Shown piece by piece: positions 15,370 to 23,958 of a DNA stretch of 28,397 nucleotides; position 1 is the stretch's first letter; the number at the start of each line of letters is the position of its first letter. The notes beneath the pieces are model-generated. The model was not told the DNA's origin. It did no database searches and saw only the letters and a list, made by a program, of their open reading frames with translations. Source of the stretch: an uncultured Christensenella sp. (GTDB lineage: Bacteria; Bacillota; Clostridia; Christensenellales; UBA3700); NCBI GenBank assembly GCA_910576875.1, contig CAJTKI010000014.1:1-28397 (forward strand), read 5' to 3'. Both the position numbers and the translations under genes were made by a program.

Positions 15370-16559
15370 GAATTCTGCTTGACCCCCGTCTCTTTTTCCT
15401 GCTCGACGTGTTCGCGCAGCAAGCGGACGTACAATTCTTCGTCCAGCGGCAATTCGACCGTCTGTCCCGTCCATGCGGACAGATGGATCGCGTTCGAGAA
15501 CGTCAACCCCGTAATGCCGTCCGCGCCGGGCGCGATCAGGTTGGCTTTGCCCAGCACCGTCGCCGAGAAGTTGCGGATAATGCCCATATGCTGTCCGCCG
15601 AGCAACGTTGCGATCGCTTCGCGCAACGGCTGACGATACGTACGCGTTTTGCTGCGAATGCGTTGCGTCGTCAGATCTTTCTGCACGCCCGATTCTCTGG
15701 CGCGCACGCTCTGTTCGGAGAACACCGGCTCCATCACCGAGTTGCGCGTAAATTGCAATTTCTTGCGCCAGTTGCCGCTGATGACGATGCGTCCGCCGTC
15801 GCCCGAAATTTCCAGTCGATTGCTGCCGGGGAATTCGTGCGTAGACGTGATGAACACGCCGCTTGCGCCGCCTTCGAATTCGCAGTACGCGGTCACGTCG
15901 TTTTCGACGTTGATCGCGCGTCCGACCGTGCGCGCGCTGCTCCATACGCGTTCGATCTTACGGTTGGCGATCCAGGTAAACAGATCGAGTTGATGCGGAT
16001 CCTGATTGATCAACACGCCTCCGCCTTCGCCGCCCCAAGTGCCGCGCCAGCCGCCCTGATCGTAATACGCCTGCGGACGGTACCAGTCGGTAATGATCCA
16101 GGCGATGCGTTTGAGTTCGCCCAGCTGTCCGCTTTCGACGATTTGTTTCGCCTTGCGGTACATGCTGTTCGTGCGTTGGTTGTACAGCACCCCGAAGACC
16201 AATTCCGGACGCTTGGCGGCGCAAGCGTTGAGCTCGCGCACCGCTTTGGTATACACGCCGATCGGCTTGTCCGACAGCACGTGCAATCCCTTTTCCAACG
16301 CCGCGATTCCGATCACCGGATGCAGATAGTGCGGCGTATCGATGATCACCGCGTCGATCAAGCCGCTGTCCAGCATATCGGTATAATTGTCGTAGATCTT
16401 GACGCCGCCCAATTCCTTTTGCGCTTTCTCGCGCCGCGCGGGCGCGATATCGCAGACCGCGACGAGCACCGCGTTTTTATCCTTGCCTTTGTGCAAACGC
16501 TTTGCATAACTGAAACCCTGTTTGCCGATGCCGACGATTCCGTATCTGACTTTTTCCAT
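15366..16559 (-). CDS. Gfo/Idh/MocA-family NAD(P)-dependent oxidoreductase 1 (397 aa)
   Basis: N-terminal Rossmann fold with GIVGIGKQG (7-15). The usual EKP motif is DKP (97-99). The C-terminal alpha/beta domain carries GGWRGTWGGEGGGVL and the catalytic-type His189/Asp192 in PHQLDL. The family oxidises or reduces sugars and inositols, often at C3. ATG at 16559 has GGAGG upstream and follows the TIM-barrel gene stop by two bases. It is clearly a paralogue of the oxidoreductase at 17494-18654 (shared YNQRTN, DWYR, GEGGG and HQLDL blocks); the two flank the TIM-barrel isomerase-like gene. That trio resembles modules in which a glycoside is oxidised to its 3-keto form and then cleaved. Confidence 0.88.
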   Translation of the reverse strand: MEKVRYGIVGIGKQGFSYAKRLHKGKDKNAVLVAVCDIAPARREKAQKELGGVKIYDNYTDMLDSGLIDAVIIDTPHYLHPVIGIAALEKGLHVLSDKPIGVYTKAVRELNACAAKRPELVFGVLYNQRTNSMYRKAKQIVESGQLGELKRIAWIITDWYRPQAYYDQGGWRGTWGGEGGGVLINQDPHQLDLFTWIANRKIERVWSSARTVGRAINVENDVTAYCEFEGGASGVFITSTHEFPGSNRLEISGDGGRIVISGNWRKKLQFTRNSVMEPVFSEQSVRARESGVQKDLTTQRIRSKTRTYRQPLREAIATLLGGQHMGIIRNFSATVLGKANLIAPGADGITGLTFSNAIHLSAWTGQTVELPLDEELYVRLLREHVEQEKETGVKQNS

Positions 16560-16561
16560 GA

Positions 16562-17497
16562 TTACACCTCCGCTCCGACTTGCGCGAGCAATTTTTGAAG
16601 TCCTTCGTACTGCCAGCGGAAGATCGTCTTGCGATCCACCGTCTGCCATCTGCCCATACCCTTTTCGCGATCGATCATGCGGAACACCTTGTGCCATTTG
16701 CCGATATACGGTATCGCCCAGGTGATCCAGCACAGCGCTTGGAACAGCCGCTTGTGATCGGCGTATTTGCCGGTATGCGGTTCGAGCGTCATAAAGCCGT
16801 CGTAACCGCGCCGCACGATCAGATCTTCCAGCCACTCGGTATAGTGTCCTTCTCCCATGCCGACCGGCACTTCGACGCGATAGCGCGAACAATCCTTGAT
16901 ATGATAATAATCGCAGTATTCTTTGACGGTATGGTACGCTTGCAACGCGTCGTATCCGCACTGGATATAGTTGGACGCGTCATAGCACAGGCGGAACTGC
17001 GGATCGTCGATCGCGCGGTACAGTTGCACGCAACGGTTGGGTTCGTCGCCGTAAATGCGCTTTTCGTTTTCGTGCAACAGCACGATGTCCGTTCCTTTGA
17101 CTTTCTGCAAGAATCCTTTGAGTTTTTCCGTGACTTTGGGAAAATACGCGTCATAGTCCTTTCCGCCGACATGGAACGAGAATATCCGTATGTACTTGCA
17201 TTCCATCAGCCGGCAGATTTTGACCAATTCTTCCAGCTTGCGCAACTGCGCTTGATACGCCTGCTCGTCGTCGAGCTTGATCTTGCCGATCGGCGATCCG
17301 ATCGACGAAAACCGCACGCCGTAGCGATCGAGCGTAGGCTTGACCTGTTGCTCGAACTCTTGCAACGTATAATCCGCGATGTTCTTGCCGTTGATCTTGC
17401 GCGGGCACATGTACGTTTCGCCCAGCTCCCGCACCATCTTGCACTGCGTCTCCAAGTCCGACGATACTTCGTCGTAAAATCCGGATATCCGTATCAT
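16562..17497 (-). CDS. Sugar phosphate isomerase/epimerase-like TIM-barrel protein (311 aa)
   Basis: AP_endonuc_2 (xylose-isomerase-like) fold. All four metal-ligand motifs are visible: Glu143 in LLHENE, Asp173 in CYDASN, His199 in YHIKD and Glu239 in TLEPHTG. Related proteins act as epimerases, dehydratases or keto-glycoside-cleaving enzymes, using a divalent metal. The start overlaps the stop of Gfo/Idh 2 by four bases and the gene ends two bases before Gfo/Idh 1, so the three are tightly coupled. The N-terminal region (about 25-40, with Cys and Lys) is less typical. Candidate roles are beta-elimination of a 3-keto glycoside or isomerisation of the keto sugar; sequence alone does not decide. 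Confidence 0.85.
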   Translation of the reverse strand: MIRISGFYDEVSSDLETQCKMVRELGETYMCPRKINGKNIADYTLQEFEQQVKPTLDRYGVRFSSIGSPIGKIKLDDEQAYQAQLRKLEELVKICRLMECKYIRIFSFHVGGKDYDAYFPKVTEKLKGFLQKVKGTDIVLLHENEKRIYGDEPNRCVQLYRAIDDPQFRLCYDASNYIQCGYDALQAYHTVKEYCDYYHIKDCSRYRVEVPVGMGEGHYTEWLEDLIVRRGYDGFMTLEPHTGKYADHKRLFQALCWITWAIPYIGKWHKVFRMIDREKGMGRWQTVDRKTIFRWQYEGLQKLLAQVGAEV

Positions 17498-18654
17498 AAT
17501 TTTGCTCCCTCCCCGAGATTCTTATCGTTTTCTTGTGCGGCTTTTTCCGCCAGCATCCGCGCGTACAGCGCTTCGTCGACCGGCATCGCCGTTTTTTCGC
17601 CCAGCCACGACGACAGATACATGCCGTTGATCAAACCGAGCGCGCGGATTCCGTCCTGTCCGGGCGCAATCAGTCGCGATCCGTCCCGCGCCGCGACGGC
17701 GCGCGCGAAATCGTTGAGAATATTGCACTGCTGTCCCCGCACGACGTCCCGCAGCCATCTGCGCCAACCGTACCGCAAGCGGTACGTGCGCGACTTCTTA
17801 TCCGCGCGATTGCCGTAATCCTTGGTTGCGCGCGCATTGATCTCGCGTTCGGCATATCGATTGACCGTTACGCGCGCGCTGTGCTTGTGCGCGACGATCT
17901 TACCCTTTTCGCATGCGATTTCCAGACGGTTCGTCCCCGGATACTCGTGCGTAGACGCATGGAACGTACAATGGAAGTCCGGATACTCCAACAGCGCCGT
18001 CACGTCGTTTTCGGTCGTGATGGCGCGATTGACCGTCTTGCAATGCGCGGTAATCGCCTGCGGCATGCCCAATATCCACTGCAACAGATCGAGCTGATGC
18101 ACGCATTGATTGATCAAAGTGCCTCCGCCTTCGCCTTTCCAAGACGCGCGCCAGCCGCCCAAATCATAATAGTACTGCGTCCGATACCAGTCCGTCACCG
18201 TCATCGACGCGCGCACGACGTTTCCCAATTTGCCGCCGACGATCCATTCCCGCACCTGCGCGTATACGCGGTTGGTGCGTTGATTGTACATGATCCCGAA
18301 TACGACTTGCGGATGTTGCGCCGCGACCGCGTTGAGTTCGCTTGCATACAGACATGCGACCGAGATCGGCTTTTCGACCAGCGTATGAATCCCGCTTGCG
18401 ATCGCCGCCGCGGCAATCTCGACGTGCGCGTAGTGCGGCGTCGCGACGATCAACGCATCGATCGTTCCGCTCGCGATCAACGCGCGCCAGTCCGCATATC
18501 TCGCCGCGCGCGGATACCGCCGCGCGCACCGTTCCAAGACCCGTTCGTCCGTGTCGCAGACTGCGGCGAGACGCGCGCCTTTGACCCGCCCTTTGGCAAG
18601 GTTGTCCGCGTGCTTGCTCCCCATTCTGCCGATCCCGACGACCGCAAATCTCAT
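17494..18654 (-). CDS. Gfo/Idh/MocA-family NAD(P)-dependent oxidoreductase 2 (386 aa)
   Basis: Rossmann motif VGIGRMGSKH (6-15), EKP (94-96), GGWRASWKGEGGG (167-178) and His186/Asp189 in VHQLDL. It has the same build as Gfo/Idh 1 and probably arose by duplication, but the motifs have diverged (EKP here, DKP there), so the substrates or the direction of the reaction may differ. ATG at 18654 overlaps the preceding GDPD-like stop by ATGA; the internal-looking upstream extension of the frame has no coding character. Expected to be cytoplasmic, using NAD(P) on a sugar or glycoside. Confidence 0.88.
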   Translation of the reverse strand: MRFAVVGIGRMGSKHADNLAKGRVKGARLAAVCDTDERVLERCARRYPRAARYADWRALIASGTIDALIVATPHYAHVEIAAAAIASGIHTLVEKPISVACLYASELNAVAAQHPQVVFGIMYNQRTNRVYAQVREWIVGGKLGNVVRASMTVTDWYRTQYYYDLGGWRASWKGEGGGTLINQCVHQLDLLQWILGMPQAITAHCKTVNRAITTENDVTALLEYPDFHCTFHASTHEYPGTNRLEIACEKGKIVAHKHSARVTVNRYAEREINARATKDYGNRADKKSRTYRLRYGWRRWLRDVVRGQQCNILNDFARAVAARDGSRLIAPGQDGIRALGLINGMYLSSWLGEKTAMPVDEALYARMLAEKAAQENDKNLGEGAKL

Positions 18655-19295
18655 ACACAGTCTCCTTTTGCGCACTGCGCGACGATTTGCGCCGCGCGAT
18701 CGGGACGGTTGGTCGTGATATTGAACAGTCCCATCGGACAGTATACCGCCAATTCTTCGTCCTTGTCTACCGTGTACAACGACACCTTGACGCCTTCGGA
18801 CAGGCATTCCTGCAAAAACGCCTTCGTTGCGCGCGCGCGGCTGACGTTAATCCCCGCGTAGACGGGGGACGCGTAACTTTCCAGTCTGCGTCGGATCTGC
18901 GCCGCGTTGCCCTGCGTATACGAGATGCCTTGCAAGCGATTGAAATACACTTCGCATTCGGTCAGATTTGCGGCTTCGCGCTCGTCGACCGAACCGGTAA
19001 AATAGATGTTCGCGGTCGCGCCGAGCTGTTTGGCAAGCCGTTCGACGTCGGGCGCGAGATTGCGCGATTTGGTATCGCAGTTGATGCGCAGCCCGCGCTC
19101 TTTGGCAAGACCCAGCGCGTATGCGAGCGTGAGTTTGCCGCGCTTGCACAGCGTAGGATTGTGACTGAGAATCAACTCCCCGCCGACGCGGCGAATATCC
19201 ACTTCCAGCGCCTGCGCGCCGTAGCGGTCGATCCCGTCGAAATACTTTTGACTGTTGCGCCCCGTACCGAGCGCGCCGCCGTGTGCCGTAATCAT
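18651..19295 (-). CDS. GDPD-like phosphodiesterase-family protein (214 aa)
   Basis: Resembles glycerophosphodiester phosphodiesterases: AHGG at 4-7 (family His), Glu31 and Asp33 in ALEVDIR, His45 in LSHNPTL, and INCDTKS where the family has a catalytic Lys. It is shorter than usual (about 240-250), and the early Pro-Glu-Asn motif is replaced by GTGRNS, so specificity is uncertain. No signal peptide. ATG at 19295 overlaps the PHP gene stop. GDPD-like proteins in sugar operons may not act on glycerophosphodiesters; hydrolysis or lyase action on a keto-glycoside or a phosphodiester-linked sugar are both open. Confidence 0.8.
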   Translation of the reverse strand: MITAHGGALGTGRNSQKYFDGIDRYGAQALEVDIRRVGGELILSHNPTLCKRGKLTLAYALGLAKERGLRINCDTKSRNLAPDVERLAKQLGATANIYFTGSVDEREAANLTECEVYFNRLQGISYTQGNAAQIRRRLESYASPVYAGINVSRARATKAFLQECLSEGVKVSLYTVDKDEELAVYCPMGLFNITTNRPDRAAQIVAQCAKGDCV

Positions 19296-20260
19296 ACGTC
19301 TTTCTCCTTGATATAGATCGGACTGGTAATCAACAATTCGCCCGATTCTCCGTCCGCGCTGCCGACGATCTCGATCCGAAACGCGCCGCGCGCCGTATAC
19401 GGGATCTCGATCTTGCCGCCCGCAAACGGGTACTCCTCGACCGTCCCGTCAAACGCCGCGATCCGCGCCGCGTGCAACTCGACCGCGCGTCGCCGCGCAA
19501 AGATCGGATCGGGTCGGGCGGTAATTTCGACGACGCCGACGGCGCCCCGATCGAGCGTATCGCCCAACTCCCGCCGCACGCCGTCTGCCCGAAAGCAGAT
19601 ATCCGCGCAAATGCCCACGGACACAAACGTGCGCCCTTCGCGCACGGCACGCACGCACGACGCTTCGCTCGCCCGATCGTCGACCAGCAGATAGGTCGCC
19701 CCGTACGCGGGCGCGTGTTCGTCGCTGTGATGCCAGTCATACCCGTACATCGCGCTGATGCGGTATCCGCTGCGAATGAGTTCGATCCACCGCGCTTTCG
19801 CGCGCGCCGAATACACGCTCTTATGCGGCAAAATACCGGAATAGATTTCGTATCCGCGGATATGCTCCCACGTCGTCGGACGGTATTCGAAATAGCAGCC
19901 CGTACACAGCGGATTGCCCATCCGAAACGGGTGCGCCGCCGTCACGACCGCGCCGTCTTCGTCCGCGCGCCGCAAACATTCGTCGATCGTCTGCGGCATC
20001 ACGTCGCGCCAGTTGACGCGCGTATCGCCCAGCACGGTCAGATGTCCGTGGAACGTCGTCCACTCGATACCCCCGATCAGCGTAATGCCGCGCGCGGCGG
20101 CTTCCGTCCGCAAACGCGCATGCGCGGCAGTCGTATTGTGATCGGTCGACGCGATCGCGCCGTACCCGCGTTCGCACGCGCGGCGGATCAGCGTTTCGGG
20201 TTGCATCGACCCGTCGCTGGCAGTCGTATGACAGTGCATTTCCGCTTTGATGTATTTCAT
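19292..20260 (-). CDS. PHP-domain metallohydrolase, CehA/McbA-like (322 aa)
   Basis: PHP fold with its metal motifs in order: HCHTTASDG (9-17), STDHNTT, GGIEWTT, AAHPFRMG and WHHSDEH. The C-terminal part looks like a beta-sandwich. The start ATG at 20260 overlaps the stop of the 150-aa gene (ATGA), with GGAG upstream. In CehA/McbA-type proteins a beta-sandwich domain usually precedes the PHP domain in one chain; here that part appears as the separate upstream gene. PHP enzymes of this kind hydrolyse phosphoesters or other esters with bound metals. The substrate here is unknown, but the operon implies a sugar derivative. Confidence 0.85.
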   Translation of the reverse strand: MKYIKAEMHCHTTASDGSMQPETLIRRACERGYGAIASTDHNTTAAHARLRTEAAARGITLIGGIEWTTFHGHLTVLGDTRVNWRDVMPQTIDECLRRADEDGAVVTAAHPFRMGNPLCTGCYFEYRPTTWEHIRGYEIYSGILPHKSVYSARAKARWIELIRSGYRISAMYGYDWHHSDEHAPAYGATYLLVDDRASEASCVRAVREGRTFVSVGICADICFRADGVRRELGDTLDRGAVGVVEITARPDPIFARRRAVELHAARIAAFDGTVEEYPFAGGKIEIPYTARGAFRIEIVGSADGESGELLITSPIYIKEKDV

Positions 20261-20709
20261 ATCTCGTACTCCGCCCGAATGTACGCGTCGATCGTCTGCG
20301 TCACGATCGAATTGACGCTGATCGTCAACGCATAGTCGCCCGCGCGCAAGATCGGCGTATCGAAAAATCCTTCCGTCGCTTGCGCGCCGACGGTCAGTAC
20401 CTGTTCGGGATTGTGCCGATGCGCGGTACCGAGCCAGCCGTCCGGCCCGTCCAGGCTGTACGACAGATGATTGGACAGCGGCATGCACCGCCGCATATCC
20501 GCCGGATCGGGACGTTCGATTTGCCCTTGCGTGCGCATGCACGCTTCGATCATCGGTTCGGCTTGCGCGTAATCTTCCAGATATTTCGGCGTATAGCGCG
20601 CCGTAACGACGATGCGTTTGGCGTCGGTCGGAACGGAAAATTCCACCTTGCGGTGCGTAAACTCGTCGTCGCGCGTCAAGCGGATCGTACAGTCGAGCGC
20701 CGTAATCAT
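20257..20709 (-). CDS. Small beta-rich protein, probably the detached N-terminal domain of a CehA/McbA-like hydrolase (150 aa)
   Basis: No signal peptide or membrane segment. The pattern VEFSVPTDAKRIVVTARYT near the start, SLDGPDGWLG in the middle, and ATEGFFDTPILRAGDYALTI near the end resembles the N-terminal domain of CehA/McbA-type PHP proteins (fevP..., DP.G.rGw.G, aTpGy.pGpi.pG.W). It overlaps both neighbours by four bases: Gfo/Idh 3 upstream and the PHP gene downstream. It may pair with the PHP protein to rebuild the usual two-domain enzyme. The reading frames are clean, so this is a real split rather than an obvious sequencing error, but a frameshift cannot be wholly excluded. Confidence 0.78.
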   Translation of the reverse strand: MITALDCTIRLTRDDEFTHRKVEFSVPTDAKRIVVTARYTPKYLEDYAQAEPMIEACMRTQGQIERPDPADMRRCMPLSNHLSYSLDGPDGWLGTAHRHNPEQVLTVGAQATEGFFDTPILRAGDYALTISVNSIVTQTIDAYIRAEYEI

Positions 20710-22001
20710 TTCGACTCCCGAATGTCGGGGATCTCCGACATTTCGACGCGTCTGCCGCCTTCGCGTCTGGACAGCTCGATCGCCGCGGCGATGCGGTGAC
20801 TTTCGACGGTCTGTTCGATCAACGAATGATGCTCGGACGGTTTGCCGTCGCGCAACATGTCGATCAACGCACGGATCACGCCCTGATCGCCGCCGTAATG
20901 TCCCTTGATGACGGGGATCATGTTGACGACGACTTTGCGCTCGCGCTTATCGAAATGTCGGATCCGGATCACGCTGCCCATGTCGTCGGCGTACAGTTCG
21001 CCCTTCGTGCCGCGGATCTCGGTATGCCGATGATCGTGTTCGTTGAACGCGTTGACCGTCATCACGACCTGCGTGCCGTTGCACATTTCCATCTGCACGG
21101 TCTGCGTATCCGCGACGTCGTTGTCGCAGCGGTATACGCATCGCGCGTACTGTTTGCCGCGCGGCTCGTTGCGCAACGCGTGCAAAATATCCTGTGTTTT
21201 ATGCGAAAGACAAAACGCAAACGACGCGTTCCAACGGAACTTGCGCTTCGCGCGGATCAACCCCTTTTTGCGTCCGACGTACAGATGCTCGCAATCGTAT
21301 GGACACGTCGCGCGGTGCGGACAGTCGAAACAGTTGTCCGCCGCGCCTTGCGGCGCTTTATCCGCCTTAAAATGCATCAGACCGCCCTGCGAAACGACGC
21401 TCTTGCATTTGCTCGCGGCAAACCAGTAGATCAAATCCAGATCGTGACAGCACTTGGCGAGCATCATCGGCGAAGATTCGGATTCCTTGCGCCAGTTGCC
21501 GCGCACGTAGCTGTGCGCAAAATGCCAATGCGCGATATTTTCGTCGTGTTTGATCAACAACACGTCTCCCAACTCGCCCGCGGCAATCAAATCGTGTATG
21601 TAGCGGTAATACGTCGCATACCGCAACACATGACACACGAGTACTTTCAATCCCTTTTCGCGCGCCTTTTGCTCGATATCCAGACATTGCTCGACGTCGG
21701 GGCTGACCGGCTTTTCGAGCAACAGATGATAGCCCAGATCGAGCGCGCGCATAGCATGCCCGTAATGGTCTTTGTCCTGCGTCGCGATGACGAGAATGTC
21801 CGCGATTCTGCCCTGTCCGAAAAAGGTTTCGGCGGACAGATAACACCGTTCGGCGGGCACGTTCCACGCCTTGCGGACATTTTCGATTTTCGCCGGAATC
21901 TTATCGCACAGCGCGACGACTTGCACATCGGGCGTTTTGACCAAATATTCGCCGTAGTTTTTGCCGCGCGACCCCAATCCGAGCACTGCTACTTTCAACA
22001 T
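20706..22001 (-). CDS. Gfo/Idh/MocA-family oxidoreductase 3 with a Cys cluster (431 aa)
   Basis: Rossmann motif LGLGSRGKNYG (7-17), EKP (96-98), and the C-terminal-domain motif KCCHDLDL (183-190). An insertion at about 222-240 has four cysteines spaced C-x2-C-x5-C-x3-C (224, 227, 233, 237), which could bind Zn or an Fe-S cluster; a subgroup of the family carries such an insert. ATG at 22001 has AGAGG upstream. It is more distant from oxidoreductases 1 and 2 than these are from each other. It lies 59 bases after uxuB and is coupled to the 150-aa gene by ATGA. Probably NAD(P)-dependent oxidation of a sugar derivative in the cytoplasm. Confidence 0.86.
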   Translation of the reverse strand: MLKVAVLGLGSRGKNYGEYLVKTPDVQVVALCDKIPAKIENVRKAWNVPAERCYLSAETFFGQGRIADILVIATQDKDHYGHAMRALDLGYHLLLEKPVSPDVEQCLDIEQKAREKGLKVLVCHVLRYATYYRYIHDLIAAGELGDVLLIKHDENIAHWHFAHSYVRGNWRKESESSPMMLAKCCHDLDLIYWFAASKCKSVVSQGGLMHFKADKAPQGAADNCFDCPHRATCPYDCEHLYVGRKKGLIRAKRKFRWNASFAFCLSHKTQDILHALRNEPRGKQYARCVYRCDNDVADTQTVQMEMCNGTQVVMTVNAFNEHDHRHTEIRGTKGELYADDMGSVIRIRHFDKRERKVVVNMIPVIKGHYGGDQGVIRALIDMLRDGKPSEHHSLIEQTVESHRIAAAIELSRREGGRRVEMSEIPDIRESK

Positions 22002-22060
22002 ATTTTCCCTCTTTCCCTTGCTTTGTTTTGCTGCTTGCGCCTATCGGCGATCCGACGGCG

Positions 22061-22882
22061 TTATACGCCCGAATACGCCGAGAACCCGCCGTCGATCGGA
22101 ATCACGACGCCGGTCACGAATCCTGCCGCCCGATCGTCGGACAGATAGAACAGCGTGCCCAGCAGTTCGCTCGCTTCGCCGAAGCGTCCCATCGGCGTGC
22201 CCGCGAGAATCTTGCGACTGCGCGCGGTCGGATTGCCCTGATCGTCGAACAGCAACGCCCGATTCTGATTCGTCACGAAAAAGCCCGGCGCGATCGCGTT
22301 GACGCGGATATTGCTCTTGGCGAAATACACGGCGAGCCATTGCGTAAAATTGGACACCGCCGCTTTGGCGCCGCTGTACGCGGGAATGCGCGTCAACGGA
22401 CGGAACGCATTCATGCTGCTGATGTTAATGACGTTGCCGCCGCGTCCGATCATGTCTTTTGCAAACACCTGCGTCGTCAGCAACGTCGCCAGGAAATTGA
22501 GACGGAACACGAAGTCGATCCCGTCCGCTTCCAGATCGAAGAACGTCTTGATTTCGCTCGTATCTTCCTGCAAATCGAACGTATCGTGCGTCGCCGTACC
22601 CTTCGGATGGTTGCCGCCCGCGCCGTTGATCAACAGATCGCACAGTCCCAGATCCCGCTCGATGTCGTCGCGGGTTTGCGCGATGCTTGCCTTTTCCAGA
22701 CAGTTCGTCGCGTACGCCTTCGCGATGCCGCCCGCCGCGACGATCTCGTCCGCGACCGCTTGCGCCGCCGCTTGATTGATGTCCAATACGGCGATTTTCG
22801 CGCCTTTTTCGGCATATGCTTTGGCAATCGTGCTGCACAGCACGCCGCCCGCTCCGGTAATTACAACCACTTTGTCTTTCAT
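22061..22882 (-). CDS. uxuB: SDR-family D-mannonate oxidoreductase (fructuronate reductase), 273 aa
   Basis: Short-chain dehydrogenase with ITGAGGVLCS (8-17) in place of the classic TGxxxGIG, NGAGGNHP (86-93), ISS (154-156), and the catalytic pair Tyr169/Lys173 in AYSGAKAA. These features match the SDR-type UxuB of Bacillus rather than the long-chain UxuB of Escherichia coli. It interconverts D-fructuronate and D-mannonate with NAD(H). It lies between uxaC/uxuA and the oxidoreductase block, 26 bases after uxuA, and completes the glucuronate pathway. AGGAG lies nine bases before ATG 22882. Confidence 0.88.
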   Translation of the reverse strand: MKDKVVVITGAGGVLCSTIAKAYAEKGAKIAVLDINQAAAQAVADEIVAAGGIAKAYATNCLEKASIAQTRDDIERDLGLCDLLINGAGGNHPKGTATHDTFDLQEDTSEIKTFFDLEADGIDFVFRLNFLATLLTTQVFAKDMIGRGGNVINISSMNAFRPLTRIPAYSGAKAAVSNFTQWLAVYFAKSNIRVNAIAPGFFVTNQNRALLFDDQGNPTARSRKILAGTPMGRFGEASELLGTLFYLSDDRAAGFVTGVVIPIDGGFSAYSGV

Positions 22883-22908
22883 CGTTTTCCGCTCCTGCTT
22901 GATTATGG

Positions 22909-23958
22909 TTATGCGCGATCTTCCTTTTCGATCGCTTCGGCAAGTCCGTACAGATACATCGCGCCGAGCGCGCGGTCGTACAGTCCGTAGCCGGGTCTGC
23001 CCGTTTCGCCCCAGATCATTCTGCCGTGATCGGGCCGCGCGTATCCGTCGAATCCGGTCTCGTGCAACGCGCGCAAAATGCGATACATGTCGAGCGATCC
23101 CTGTTCGCTGACGTGTCCGCTTTCTTCAAAACAGCGCTCGCCGGTGATCTTGACGTTGCGCAGATGCACGAACGGGATTCTGCCGCGGAACGCATGGATC
23201 ATCTCGACCAAATCGTTGTTCGGATCGACGCCGAGGCTGCCCGTGCACAGCGTAATGCCGTTGGCGGGGCTGTCCACGATGCGCATCATGCGCGCGAGAT
23301 TTTCGCGATTGGTAATGATGCGCGGCAGTCCGAAGATGCCCCACGGCGGATCGTCCGGATGAATCGCCATGCGCACGCCGACCTGCTCGGCGACCGGAAT
23401 CACCGCTTGCAGGAATACGGTCAGATTGCGCCACAGTTCTTCTTCGCCGATTGCGGCGTATTTGGCGAGCAATTCCTGCAATCCCGCCTTAGTATAGCTG
23501 CTGTCCCAGCCGGGCAGACTGAGTTCGCTCGTCAACGGATTCATCGCCAGCACCGTCGCGTGATCGTACGAAAGCGCGTTGGAACCGTCCGCGCGCGTAT
23601 GCGCCAACTCGCTGCGCAGCCAGTCGAACACCGGCATAAAGTTATAACAAATGCACTTGACGCCCGCCTTGCCCAGACGTCGGACGTTTTCGCAATAGTT
23701 TTCGATCAGACGGGGCGCGTCCGCGCCGCCCAATTTGATCTCTTCGTGCACGGGCACGCTTTCGACGACCTCGAAGGTCAATCCGTGCTTTTCGACCTTG
23801 CGGCGCATCGCGTCGATGCTCGCATTGCTCCACACTTCGCCGACGGGCGTGTCGTAGATCGCCGACACGACGCCGCGCATGCACGGGATTTGTCGGATAT
23901 GGTCAAGCGTGACCTTGTCGTCGTCTCCGTACCAGCGGAACGTCATTTTCCAATTCAT
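22909..23958 (-). CDS. uxuA: Mannonate dehydratase (349 aa)
   Basis: Metal-dependent TIM-barrel dehydratase converting D-mannonate to 2-keto-3-deoxygluconate. Typical blocks are seen: MTFRWYG at the start, CYNFMPVFDW near 105, AIHPDDPPWGIFGLPRI near 200, the conserved Cys in TLCTGSLG, VHLRN, and RPDHGR near 315. The length fits the family (about 350-390). ATG at 23958 overlaps the uxaC stop by four bases, with GGAGG upstream. A cytoplasmic step of glucuronate catabolism. Confidence 0.95.
   Translation of the reverse strand: MNWKMTFRWYGDDDKVTLDHIRQIPCMRGVVSAIYDTPVGEVWSNASIDAMRRKVEKHGLTFEVVESVPVHEEIKLGGADAPRLIENYCENVRRLGKAGVKCICYNFMPVFDWLRSELAHTRADGSNALSYDHATVLAMNPLTSELSLPGWDSSYTKAGLQELLAKYAAIGEEELWRNLTVFLQAVIPVAEQVGVRMAIHPDDPPWGIFGLPRIITNRENLARMMRIVDSPANGITLCTGSLGVDPNNDLVEMIHAFRGRIPFVHLRNVKITGERCFEESGHVSEQGSLDMYRILRALHETGFDGYARPDHGRMIWGETGRPGYGLYDRALGAMYLYGLAEAIEKEDRA

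Noticed and set aside
13453..15945. Upstream extension of the glycosidase-like gene to 15945
   Set aside because: The extra 192 residues are Arg-rich and antisense-free only because they lie inside Gfo/Idh 1 in another frame; ATG 15369 with the ATGA overlap is the natural start.
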